From Oscillospiraceae bacterium (GTDB taxonomy: Bacteria > Bacillota > Clostridia > Oscillospirales > UBA929), in NCBI GenBank assembly GCA_009777685.1, contig WRLJ01000116.1:1-5913 (forward strand): DNA of 5,913 nucleotides. Reading direction: 5' to 3'. The translations under genes and the position numbers were made by a program. Position 1 is the first letter of the stretch; the number at the start of each line of letters is the position of its first letter. A model generated the notes under the pieces. It was not told the DNA's origin. It saw only the letters and a program-made list of their open reading frames with translations, and did not search any database. Below are positions 1-5,675 of the stretch, one piece after another.

Positions 1-23
1 GTTTGGGTGGTGTTCAGGCATTC

Positions 24-73
24 CCGGGGGAGGTCTCCCCCGGAACCCCCCACTGGGGGCGTGCCGCCCCCAG
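24..73. repeat. Two GC-rich palindromes at the left edge
   Basis: Two back-to-back hairpins. The first has perfect 9-bp arms (CCGGGGGAG at 24-32, CTCCCCCGG at 35-43) with a 2-nt turn. The second has 8-bp arms (CTGGGGGC at 53-60, GCCCCCAG at 66-73) around GTGCC. The 10-mer CGGAACCCCC at 41-50 also occurs on the other strand near the right edge (about 5883-5892). No clean T-tract follows, so a terminator role is weak. They most likely belong to dispersed intergenic repeats. Confidence 0.5.
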
Positions 74-253
74 CCCCCCTGCCTTTTCATACGGGGGTTT
101 TGTTGGTGCAAGGCACTGTCTTTCACCGTAAGGGGCTTTTCCTAGCTGTCCTGGCCTCGATTTCTGGTTTGGTTGTATTCCCAGCGTTTCGTTCTTCCGG
201 GTGCATGACGACCGTTTACGGTTTTGCTCCGCATGGGTTGGTTGGTTTGCTTT
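74..253. other. Non-coding T/G-rich stretch, content unrecognised
   Basis: This stretch is visibly richer in T and G and lower in GC than the genes around it. Open frames run across it on both strands, but their products are low-complexity, carry no domain I recognise and lack a good ribosome binding site. The only local structure I see is a short dyad, ACCGT-TT-ACGGT, at about 210-221. It may be a degenerate repeat or the remains of a lost gene. No tRNA, rRNA or riboswitch signature was found. Confidence 0.4.
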
Positions 254-276
254 GTAGGGACGAACTGCGTTCGTCC
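254..276 (+). repeat. GTAGGG hairpin repeat, copy A
   Basis: GTAGGG at 254-259 leads into a perfect 8-bp stem, GGACGAAC (258-265) and GTTCGTCC (269-276), with a TGC turn. It is one of six hairpins in the window sharing the GTAGGG (or CCCCTAC) tip while differing in arm sequence. It is the only single copy in the + orientation. Confidence 0.6.
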
Positions 277-315
277 GCGTTCCCCGCGCACCGCGTTTGC
301 CTATCCGCACACGCC

Positions 316-397
316 GTAGGGCGCGACGCCCTCGGCGCGCCGCGTTTCCCCATTTTTCGTGTTGGGGAAACGGCGGGCGGCAGATGGCCGCCCCTAC
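316..397. repeat. Paired GTAGGG / CCCCTAC repeat element (copies B and C) around a third hairpin
   Basis: An 82-bp compound element. Copy B starts with GTAGGG (316-321) and has stem GGCGCG (320-325) with CGCGCC (336-341). Copy C ends with CCCCTAC (391-397) and has stem GGGCGGC (375-381) with GCCGCCC (387-393). The two copies face each other. Between them lies a separate perfect 10-bp stem, 343-352 with 363-372, around a 10-nt loop. Positions 314-342 match 4166-4194 at 26 of 29 bases, so B and D are the same repeat. The element sits immediately upstream of the aldo/keto reductase gene and looks like a non-autonomous palindromic repeat, not a gene. Confidence 0.65.
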
Positions 398-428
398 AGA
401 GATACCTTGCAGTAAAGGGTGTGACCGC

Positions 429-1271
429 ATGAGACATATCCCCTTCCCCCGCCTGGGGCAGGGCGGATGGATGATCGGCGAGGACCCGGCCCGCGCGGAG
501 GAGGAGATCGCCGCCCTGCGGCTGGGGCTGGAGCTGGGGCTTACGCTGATCGACACCGCCGAAATGTACGGCGAGGGCCGGTCGGAGCGGTTGATCGGCC
601 GCGCGGTGGCGGGACGGCCGCGCGAGGGGTTTGCGCTCGTCTCCAAGGTCTATCCGCACAACGCGGGGCGGGACAGGCTCCGGCAAAGCTGCGAGGACTC
701 ACTGCGGCGGCTGGGCACGGAGTATCTGGACCTGTACCTGCTGCACTGGCGCGGCGCTGTCCCGCTGGCGGAGACGGCGGAGGGCATGGAGACGCTGGTG
801 CGGGAGGGGAAAATCCGCGCGTGGGGCGTATCCAACTTCGACACGGCGGACATGGAGGAGCTGTGGAGCGTGCCGGGCGGCGACCGCTGCGCGGCCAATC
901 AGGTGCTGTACCACATCGGTTCGCGCGGGATTGAGTACGACCTGCTGCCGTGGATGGCGGAGCGCGGCGTGGCGTGCATGGCGTACTGCCCGCTGGCGCA
1001 GGGCGGGCGGCTGGCCCGGATGGGGCAGGACCTGCGCTCCGGCCCCGCGCTGCTGCGCGCGGCGCGGGCGTATCACGCGACGGTCCCGCAGATACTGCTG
1101 GCCTTTACCCTGCGGCGCGGGGGCGTTACGGCCATCCCGAAGGCGGGTGGCGCCGCCCACGTCCGCGAGAACGCCGCCGCCCTTGACCTGCGGATACAAC
1201 CGGAGGATTGGGCGGCGCTGGATGAGGCGTTCCCTCCCCCAACGAGCAAAATGCACCTGGACATCGAATAA
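429..1271 (+). CDS. YeaE-like aldo/keto reductase
   Basis: A 280-residue NADPH-dependent aldo/keto reductase, the usual length for a short family member. The complete catalytic tetrad is visible: Asp42 and Tyr47 in LIDTAEMYG, Lys73 in LVSKVYP, His106 in LYLLHW. Cofactor-site motifs follow: GVSNF at 133-137, AYCPLAQGGRL at 185-195 and AIPKA at 235-239. From memory the closest well-known relative is E. coli YeaE, a methylglyoxal reductase; shared stretches include GLTLIDTAEMY, NQVLYH and GSRGIEYDLLPW. The likely job is cytosolic reduction of methylglyoxal or other small aldehydes, but the substrate is inferred from the family. The ATG at 429 is chosen because AAAGGGTG (414-421) lies 7 nt upstream and homology begins there; the frame stays open upstream to 297, but that part is repeat DNA. 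No clear promoter was found. It is probably transcribed separately from the downstream operon, which has its own promoter. Confidence 0.93.
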   Translation: MRHIPFPRLGQGGWMIGEDPARAEEEIAALRLGLELGLTLIDTAEMYGEGRSERLIGRAVAGRPREGFALVSKVYPHNAGRDRLRQSCEDSLRRLGTEYLDLYLLHWRGAVPLAETAEGMETLVREGKIRAWGVSNFDTADMEELWSVPGGDRCAANQVLYHIGSRGIEYDLLPWMAERGVACMAYCPLAQGGRLARMGQDLRSGPALLRAARAYHATVPQILLAFTLRRGGVTAIPKAGGAAHVRENAAALDLRIQPEDWAALDEAFPPPTSKMHLDIE

Positions 1272-1405
1272 TCCGCGAAGGAACCGGGCGGCGGATACGG
1301 CTCCACCGCTCATTATCGCTGATTGGCGGGGCGATGTCAATTCCCTTTTTGCGAGCCTTCGGGGCAAACGCTTGGCGGCCGCCCCGAACTGCTGAAGAAT
1401 AACCC
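1272..1405. other. Intergenic spacer with a stem-loop lacking a T-tract
   Basis: The spacer holds a perfect 8-bp inverted repeat, TTCGGGGC (1358-1365) and GCCCCGAA (1381-1388), with a 15-nt GC-rich loop. No run of T follows on either side, so it is not a standard intrinsic terminator. A weaker 5-bp dyad, ATCGC (1315-1319) with GCGAT (1331-1335), precedes it. No open frame here looks like a gene. How the reductase transcript ends is not evident. Confidence 0.4.
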
Positions 1406-1434
1406 TTGCGTATCCCGGCGAAATCCGTTATAAT
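1406..1434 (+). promoter_or_regulatory. Sigma-A type promoter of the oxidoreductase operon
   Basis: TTGCGT at 1406-1411 is separated by exactly 17 bp from a perfect TATAAT at 1429-1434. Transcription would be expected to start near 1441, giving an untranslated leader of about 36 nt before the ATG at 1477. TGCGTATCC overlaps the -35 box (1407-1415) and recurs at 1442-1450 over the expected start point, which makes a direct-repeat operator plausible. Confidence 0.8.
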
Positions 1435-1463
1435 GTTCCCCTGCGTATCCAAACCCCGTACAT

Positions 1464-1470
1464 AAGGAGG
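1464..1470 (+). promoter_or_regulatory. Ribosome binding site of the ferredoxin subunit
   Basis: AAGGAGG is a full Shine-Dalgarno sequence 6 nt before the ATG at 1477. It fixes the start of the first gene of the operon. Confidence 0.9.
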
Positions 1471-1476
1471 CTGTTT

Positions 1477-1692
1477 ATGCGCGCCAGGATCATCATTGAC
1501 GCGGACATTTGCAAGGGCTGCACGCTGTGTGTGCAGGTTTGCCCGAAACAGGTAATGGAGCTGGACAAATCAAAGCTGAATGCCCGGGGATATCACGCGG
1601 CCGTCTGCACGGACGAGGCCGCCTGCATCGCCTGCGCGATGTGCGCGATGATGTGTCCGGATTCGGCGATTACCGTAATCAAGGAGGAGTAG
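1477..1692 (+). CDS. 2-oxoacid:ferredoxin oxidoreductase, delta subunit (2x[4Fe-4S] ferredoxin)
   Basis: A 71-residue bacterial-type ferredoxin. Two complete CxxCxxCxxxCP motifs are present: Cys12, 15, 18 and 22 followed by Pro23, and Cys50, 53, 56 and 60 followed by Pro61. These would bind two [4Fe-4S] clusters. An extra Cys44 lies between them. As the delta subunit it would carry electrons from the thiamine diphosphate site of the beta subunit to free ferredoxin. It has no signal peptide or membrane segment, so it should be cytosolic. It is the first gene of a four-gene operon: its last codons (AAG GAG GAG) form the ribosome binding site of the next gene, which starts 3 nt after the stop. 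This suggests translational coupling and roughly equal production of the subunits. A free ferredoxin is possible in principle, but the gene order argues strongly for a dedicated subunit. Confidence 0.93.
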   Translation: MRARIIIDADICKGCTLCVQVCPKQVMELDKSKLNARGYHAAVCTDEAACIACAMCAMMCPDSAITVIKEE

Positions 1693-1695
1693 GCA

Positions 1696-2763
1696 ATGGG
1701 CGAACGGTTCCTGATGAAAGGCAACGAGGCGCTGGCCGAGGCCGCGGTCCTGGCGGGCTGCCGGCACTTCTTCTGCTACCCGATCACCCCGCAGAACGAG
1801 GTCTGCGCGTATATGTCCCGGCGGATGCCGAAGGCCGGCGGCACATTCTTGCAGGCGGAAAGCGAAATTGCCGCGATCAATATGGTGCTGGGCGCGTCGG
1901 CGGCCGGCGCGCGCGCGATGACCTCGTCCTCGTCGCCCGGTATATCGCTGAAAACGGAGGGGATTTCCTACCTGGCCGGCTCCGACCTGCCCTGCGTGAT
2001 TTTGAACATCCAGCGCGGCGGGCCGGGACTGGGCGGCATCCAGCCCTCCCAGGCCGACTATTTTCAGGCCACGCGCGCGCCGGGGCACGGCGATCTGCGG
2101 ATTCTGGTCTTTTCCCCCGCCACGGTGCAGGAAATGGTCGACACCGTTTTTGACGCCTTTGACCTGGCCGAGCGGTACCGGATGCCTGCGATGATTCTGG
2201 CCGACGGCCTGCTGGGGCAGATGATGGAGCCGGTCGAGTTCCCCGCCGTCGACGTGACCCCGTCTCCCAAGCCGTGGGCCGTGGGCGCCAACGACGGCTC
2301 GCGCCCGCGCAATGTCATCAATTCCCTCTACTTGCAGGCGGATGTCTTGGAACAGCGCATCCGCGAACGCTTTGAGCGGTACCGGCAGGTCGAGCAGTCG
2401 CACAGCCGCTGTGAGGAATACCTGACCGGCGACGCGGAGATTCTGACGGTGGCCTACGGCGCGTCGGCGCGCGTCGTCCGCACCGCCGTCAACGACGCGC
2501 GGGACAAGGGCATCAAGGCCGGAATGCTGCGGCCCCTGACGCTCTGGCCGTTCCCGCAGGAACAGCTCAGAGCCGCCGCCGCGCGGGCCGGAGCCGTGCT
2601 GACCGTGGAGATGAGCATGGGCCAGATGGTCGAGGATGTGCGGCTGTACACGGGGGGGAGCGTCCCGGTGCATTTCTTCGGGCGCACCGGCGGCGTGGTC
2701 CCGACCCCGGCGGAGGTGCTGGAACAGATCGAACGCCTGAACGCGGAAGGAGGCAACGGCTGA
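1696..2763 (+). CDS. vorB: 2-oxoacid:ferredoxin oxidoreductase, alpha subunit (VorB-like)
   Basis: A 355-residue alpha subunit corresponding to the pyrimidine-binding and transketolase C-terminal-like domains of the pyruvate:ferredoxin oxidoreductase superfamily. Landmarks are MKGNEA (7-12), the signature YPITPQNE (28-35), the QAESEIAAINMVLGA segment (53-67), whose Glu probably activates the thiamine diphosphate, SSSSPGISLKTEGISY (77-92) and RGGPGLGGIQPSQADYFQA (107-125). The second domain begins near residue 247 (EILTVAYG) and ends with a conserved VEMSMGQM (304-311). It resembles proteins annotated as 3-methyl-2-oxobutanoate dehydrogenase subunit VorB, so a branched-chain 2-oxoacid is the leading substrate guess; 2-oxoglutarate (Kor) or an aryl-pyruvate cannot be excluded. 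The start is set by AAGGAGGAG at 1681-1689. Its TGA overlaps the next ATG by one base (TGATG at 2761-2765). Confidence 0.9.
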   Translation: MGERFLMKGNEALAEAAVLAGCRHFFCYPITPQNEVCAYMSRRMPKAGGTFLQAESEIAAINMVLGASAAGARAMTSSSSPGISLKTEGISYLAGSDLPCVILNIQRGGPGLGGIQPSQADYFQATRAPGHGDLRILVFSPATVQEMVDTVFDAFDLAERYRMPAMILADGLLGQMMEPVEFPAVDVTPSPKPWAVGANDGSRPRNVINSLYLQADVLEQRIRERFERYRQVEQSHSRCEEYLTGDAEILTVAYGASARVVRTAVNDARDKGIKAGMLRPLTLWPFPQEQLRAAAARAGAVLTVEMSMGQMVEDVRLYTGGSVPVHFFGRTGGVVPTPAEVLEQIERLNAEGGNG

Positions 2764-3521
2764 TGGCTGTCGTATATCAAAAGCCCCGCGGGCTGACCGA
2801 TGCCCCGCTGAGCTACTGCCCCGGCTGTACGCACGGGATCATCCACAAGCTCGTCGCGGAGGCGCTGACGGGGCTGGGCGTGATGGACAAAACCGTGGGC
2901 GTGGCCCCGGTGGGCTGCTCCGTGCTGGCGTACAGCTTCTTTGACTGCGATATGGTGCAGTCGCCGCACGGGCGCGCGCCCGCCGTGGCGACCGGCCTGA
3001 AGCGCGTGATGCCGGACAACGTGGTCTTTACCTATCAGGGCGACGGTGACCTGGCCGCCATCGGCACGGCGGAAACGGTCCACGCCGCCGCGCGCGGCGA
3101 GAACATCACCATCATTTTCGTCAACAACGCCATCTACGGCATGACGGGCGGGCAAATGGCCCCCACGACCCTGCCCGGCCAAATCACGCAGACCACGCCC
3201 TACGGCCGGGACGTGTCCGGCGCGGGCTATCCGATCCGCATTTGCGAAATGCTGGCGACGCTGGACGGCGTGGCCTATGCCGAGCGCGTGTCCGTGCATG
3301 ATGTGCCCAGCGTCCGCAAGGCGGGCCGGGCCGTCAAAAAGGCGTTTCAGGCGCAGCTGGATAAGAAGGGCTTTTCCTTGGTGGAGATTTTATCCACCTG
3401 CCCGACCAACTGGGGCCTTGACCCGCTGGAATCCCTGCAATGGCTGAAAGACAAGATGATTCCCTACTATCCGCTGGGCGTGATGAAGGACCTCACCGGC
3501 CAAGGGGGTGGGCAGCTATGA
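2763..3521 (+). CDS. 2-oxoacid:ferredoxin oxidoreductase, beta subunit (thiamine diphosphate-binding)
   Basis: A 252-residue catalytic subunit that holds thiamine diphosphate and Mg2+. The cofactor motif is clear: GDGD at 93-96 and, about 26 residues on, NNAIYGMTGGQ at 121-131. The N-terminal CPGCTHG (19-25) is the family's usual CPGCGHG with Thr in place of Gly, a mild variation. GCS at 51-53 and STCPTNWG at 211-218 are also typical of the KorB/VorB-partner class. There is no C-terminal iron-sulfur domain, consistent with a four-subunit enzyme in which delta carries the clusters. With alpha it would decarboxylate a 2-oxoacid and form the acyl-CoA. AAGGAGG (2747-2753) lies 9 nt before the ATG, which overlaps the alpha stop. 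Its own stop overlaps the gamma start (ATGA at 3518-3521). Confidence 0.93.
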   Translation: MAVVYQKPRGLTDAPLSYCPGCTHGIIHKLVAEALTGLGVMDKTVGVAPVGCSVLAYSFFDCDMVQSPHGRAPAVATGLKRVMPDNVVFTYQGDGDLAAIGTAETVHAAARGENITIIFVNNAIYGMTGGQMAPTTLPGQITQTTPYGRDVSGAGYPIRICEMLATLDGVAYAERVSVHDVPSVRKAGRAVKKAFQAQLDKKGFSLVEILSTCPTNWGLDPLESLQWLKDKMIPYYPLGVMKDLTGQGGGQL

Positions 3522-4060
3522 AAACTCCGTTTGAAATGGCCCTGATTATCGCGGGCTTCGGGGGGCAGGGCGTGCTGTTCACCGGAAAGGTCATCGCCTA
3601 CAGCGGGCTGCTGGACGGGCGCGAGGTCAGCTGGCTGCCGTCCTACGGGCCGGAGATGCGCGGCGGAACGGCCAACTGCGGCGTCTGTCTGTCCGACCGC
3701 CCGATCGGTTCGCCGCTGGTCACGCGGCCCGATGTGCTGGTGGCGATGAACACGCCGAGCTATGAGAAATTTATCGGCGCGGTGAAGCCGGGCGGCACGG
3801 TGATCTACGACGCGACGCTGGTAGCGCCCGTGACGGCGCGGGACGATGTGCGCGTGTTCGGCGTTCCCGCCGTGCGCCTGTCCGACGAGGAGAGCCTGGA
3901 GGGCATTTCCAACCTGATCCTGCTGGGCAAGACGCTGGCGGAGACGGGCTTTTCCACGCGGGAGACGGTGGAGCAGGCCATCCGCAAAAGCGTCCCGGCC
4001 CGGAAAGGGCACTTGATTGAGCATAACATACGGGCCGTAAAGCTGGGAATGGGATTATAG
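3518..4060 (+). CDS. 2-oxoacid:ferredoxin oxidoreductase, gamma subunit
   Basis: A 180-residue gamma subunit, full length for the family. It shows the N-terminal GFGGQGV loop (13-19), YGPEMRGGTANC (43-54) and the core PDVLVAMNTPSYEKF (71-85), followed by PGGTVIYDAT (91-100). In three-dimensional structures of related enzymes this domain packs on the catalytic core and takes part in acyl-CoA handling. The ATG at 3518 is preferred because AAGGGGGTG (3502-3510) sits 7 nt upstream and the ATGA overlap couples it to beta; the frame is open further upstream to 3440, but that part lies inside the beta gene. It is the last gene of the operon, with a strong terminator beginning 13 nt after its stop. 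The order delta-alpha-beta-gamma with three overlapping or near-touching junctions shows that one complex is made from one message. Confidence 0.93.
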   Translation: MKTPFEMALIIAGFGGQGVLFTGKVIAYSGLLDGREVSWLPSYGPEMRGGTANCGVCLSDRPIGSPLVTRPDVLVAMNTPSYEKFIGAVKPGGTVIYDATLVAPVTARDDVRVFGVPAVRLSDEESLEGISNLILLGKTLAETGFSTRETVEQAIRKSVPARKGHLIEHNIRAVKLGMGL

Positions 4061-4073
4061 GCCAGATAGACGG

Positions 4074-4108
4074 GGCCGCAAGCCGTGAAGGGCTTGCGGC
4101 CTTTTTTT
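4074..4108 (+). terminator. Intrinsic terminator of the oxidoreductase operon
   Basis: A perfect 11-bp stem, GGCCGCAAGCC (4074-4084) and GGCTTGCGGCC (4091-4101), with a GTGAAG loop is followed directly by seven T (4102-4108). It begins 13 nt after the gamma stop codon. Confidence 0.95.
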
Positions 4109-4167
4109 GCGAGCAAACGGGTGCAAGTCTTGCAGAGGCGCGCATTGCGGGTCCGGTCACGCCGTCC

Positions 4168-4287
4168 GTAGGGAGCGATGCCCTCGACGCGCCGTGGTCG
4201 TATCCGGCCAATACGGGGCGCGCCGCGCGGCCCCCGCGCGTGTGCGTCGGGGACGTTTTGCGGGACGCCGAGGGCGGCGTCCCCTAC
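4168..4287. repeat. Paired GTAGGG / CCCCTAC repeat element (copies D and E)
   Basis: Copy D begins with GTAGGG at 4168-4173 and is the near-identical partner of copy B (4166-4194 against 314-342, 26 of 29 bases). Copy E ends with CCCCTAC at 4281-4287 and has perfect 8-bp arms, GGGACGCC (4262-4269) and GGCGTCCC (4276-4283), around GAGGGC. The reverse complement of that loop, GCCCTC, is also found in the loops of B and D. As at 316-397, the two copies face each other, here bounding about 120 bp of GC-rich DNA. Open frames across this region are low-complexity and are not called as genes. Confidence 0.6.
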
Positions 4288-4416
4288 AGGGTTTTCCGCC
4301 CCGCCGTCGCAGGGCGAGACGCTCCCGCGCGGAGAAGTGTGCATATTACAATTTTTTACCGTGAATGACAAGCCCGGTTAAAAGGCTGATGGTATGGATA
4401 ACCCTTTTATTTACAG
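4288..4416. other. Non-coding spacer upstream of the SLH gene
   Basis: GC-rich to about 4340, then abruptly A/T-rich. No convincing -35/-10 pair was found: ATGACA (4365-4370) and TTTACA (4410-4415) resemble -35 boxes but lack a -10 box at the right distance. The first in-frame ATG of the downstream gene, at 4394, lies here but is not the preferred start. Confidence 0.4.
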
Positions 4417-4467
4417 CGTATTCCCCGGGATACGGGAAAATAATAATCCCGTATCCAAATCATACGC
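4416..4467 (+). promoter_or_regulatory. Nested inverted repeats / tandem CGTAT dyads upstream of the SLH gene
   Basis: Four CGTAT or ATACG half-sites lie within 52 bp. As a hairpin, the inner arms GGATACGGGA (4428-4437) and TCCCGTATCC (4447-4456) pair perfectly over 10 bp around a 9-nt A/T loop, and the outer arms GCGTAT (4416-4421) and ATACGC (4462-4467) add 6 bp. As DNA sites, they form two tandem dyads: CGTAT-N8-ATACG (4417-4434) and CGTAT-N7-ATACG (4450-4466). AATAAT (4439-4444 or 4442-4447) may serve as a -10 box between the two dyads, although no good -35 box goes with it. The site ends 4 nt before the ribosome binding site, so it could be an operator, a leader hairpin, or both. Confidence 0.55.
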
Positions 4468-4470
4468 GAT

Positions 4471-4478
4471 AAGGAAGG
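4471..4478 (+). promoter_or_regulatory. Ribosome binding site that sets the SLH gene start
   Basis: AAGGAAGG lies 8 nt before the ATG at 4487. It supports starting the protein directly at its signal peptide, not at the in-frame ATG at 4394, which has only a weak AAAAGG in front. Confidence 0.75.
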
Positions 4479-4486
4479 TTACGATT

Positions 4487-5647
4487 ATGATGAAAAAAAC
4501 ATGCGCGCTTGCGCTGGCCGCGGTGATGCTTCTTTCCCTGCCGGCCCTGGCGCAGGATTACGGGGATACCGGTGAGATCACCGTGATGTCCAAAGATTTT
4601 TCCAAAACTGGCACGGCGGGACAGACGCTGTATTTCAGCGCGGCGGATTTTGAGGATTATTTCGAGGTTCTGATCCCCGAACCGACCGAAGAACCCGGCG
4701 AACAGTCCAGTGAAGGCCCCAGCGAAGGCCCCGGCGCGGAGCCCAGCGAGGAACCGGGGGATGAAACCGTTGCGCCCGTATACGGCGGCGATGACGACGG
4801 CGATGATGAGGGCCATACCGGTCCGGGGCTGGAATCCATCACCCTTACGGAGCTGCCTGACGAAACCTGCGGTATTTTGCGGGTCGGCAGTGAAACGGCT
4901 GCGGCGGGAACGCCGATTACCGATTACGGAAACCTCAATTTCGTCCCGGCCTCGGATGACGCCTGTGAAACGACCTTCTCCTGGAAAGGAACCTCCGATA
5001 CCGGCCACACCTCCGAGACGGCGGGCGTGGTGACCCTCACCCTGGAGCTGCCGGAGCCGCCGCCGCCGGTGAATTATTACGCGGATATGACCGTCCACTG
5101 GGCGGCTCCCTCGGCCAATAAGTTTGTGGATTTGGGAATCCTGGTCGGCGAGAAGATCGGCGGCCGCCGGTATTTCCGGCCGGACATGAACATCACGCGC
5201 GGGGACTTCATTCTGCTGGTGGCCGCCGCGCTGGGCATTGAGCCGGCCAGCACCGACGTCCCGTATTTCAGCGACTATGTGCCGTCTTACCTGATTAAGA
5301 TCAGCAACGCGTTCCACGCCAAGGGTCTCCTCAACGGCGTGCCGGCCGGCGGCGATCTATATGAGCTGCGCTACAACCAGCCCCTGACCCGGATCGAGGC
5401 GTTCGCCGTCATCAACAACGCGCTGGAGCTGGAGGACGCCGTGACCCAGGACCTTGACCAGTTTTCGGACGCATACGATGTGCCCGGCTGGGGTCTGCAA
5501 GTGATGAAAAACATGGTGGGCTATAAAATCACGGTAGGTAGCCAAAACGCCCATCTGTACCCGAATGTGCCGGTGACGCGCGGACAGGCCGTGGTGCTGC
5601 TGGATAAAGCCTATATGGAGCTGCACAAGGACGAAGAAGAGCCATAA
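4487..5647 (+). CDS. Secreted S-layer homology (SLH) domain protein with acidic linker
   Basis: A 386-residue exported wall protein. Residues 1-22 form a signal peptide (MMKK, hydrophobic core, ALA before Gln23). Residues 28-61 (SKDFSKTGTAGQTLYF and onward) and 115-187 (ITLTELP, GILRVGS, NLNFVPA, FSWKGTSD, VVTLTLEL) look like the two parts of one Ig/cadherin-like domain. They are split by an acidic, Pro/Gly-rich insert (64-114) with an Asp run at 102-107. A proline linker (189-194) leads to three SLH domains at about 197-250, 259-313 and 325-378. These carry TRGD (237-240), TRIE (301-304) and TRGQ (364-367), equivalents of the TRAE motif that binds secondary cell-wall polysaccharide; the Arg is kept in all three. 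No enzyme domain was seen, so a structural or adhesive role is the inference. It appears to be a single-gene unit, with a strong hairpin 28 nt after the stop. The first half uses visibly more A-ending codons than the oxidoreductase genes. Confidence 0.9.
   Translation: MMKKTCALALAAVMLLSLPALAQDYGDTGEITVMSKDFSKTGTAGQTLYFSAADFEDYFEVLIPEPTEEPGEQSSEGPSEGPGAEPSEEPGDETVAPVYGGDDDGDDEGHTGPGLESITLTELPDETCGILRVGSETAAAGTPITDYGNLNFVPASDDACETTFSWKGTSDTGHTSETAGVVTLTLELPEPPPPVNYYADMTVHWAAPSANKFVDLGILVGEKIGGRRYFRPDMNITRGDFILLVAAALGIEPASTDVPYFSDYVPSYLIKISNAFHAKGLLNGVPAGGDLYELRYNQPLTRIEAFAVINNALELEDAVTQDLDQFSDAYDVPGWGLQVMKNMVGYKITVGSQNAHLYPNVPVTRGQAVVLLDKAYMELHKDEEEP
4709..4732 (+). repeat. 12-bp tandem repeat inside the acidic linker
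   Basis: Two adjacent copies of AG(T/C)GAAGGCCCC differ at one base and encode the peptide Ser-Glu-Gly-Pro twice. Related Pro-Ser-Glu-Glu-Pro codons follow. This suggests that the linker grew by slippage and may vary in length between strains. Confidence 0.6.
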
Positions 5648-5675
5648 GCGGACCGTTTGAACGAAAAATTCAAAA

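Noticed and set aside
254..397. Possible CRISPR-like array because of repeated GTAGGG units
   Set aside because: The units alternate orientation, have no constant repeat length and no regular spacers.
297..428. N-terminal extension of the aldo/keto reductase to the ATG at 297
   Set aside because: The extra 44 residues are encoded by repeat hairpins and match nothing in the family; the ATG at 429 has a ribosome binding site.
7..432. 141-residue open frame on the + strand over the left non-coding region
   Set aside because: Low-complexity product made from palindromic repeats, no ribosome binding site, no domain, and it overlaps the reductase start.
14..686. Two long - strand open frames at the left
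   Set aside because: They run through repeats and antisense to the reductase; Arg/Pro/Ala-rich products are typical of shadows in GC-rich DNA.
1358..1388. Intrinsic terminator for the reductase gene
   Set aside because: The stem is good, but neither strand has a T-tract after it and the loop is long.
1570..3299. Long - strand open frames antisense to the alpha and beta genes
   Set aside because: They are mirror frames of two clearly conserved genes and contain no recognisable domain.
3440..3517. Upstream start for the gamma subunit
   Set aside because: It would lie inside the beta gene; the ATG at 3518 has a ribosome binding site and the standard ATGA overlap.
4107..4381. Two short + strand open frames between the operon terminator and the SLH gene
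   Set aside because: They translate the D/E repeat pair into Arg/Pro-rich sequence with no start signal.
4394..4486. Start of the SLH protein at 4394
   Set aside because: It would put 31 residues encoded by the inverted-repeat region before a normal signal peptide; AAGGAAGG before 4487 is stronger.
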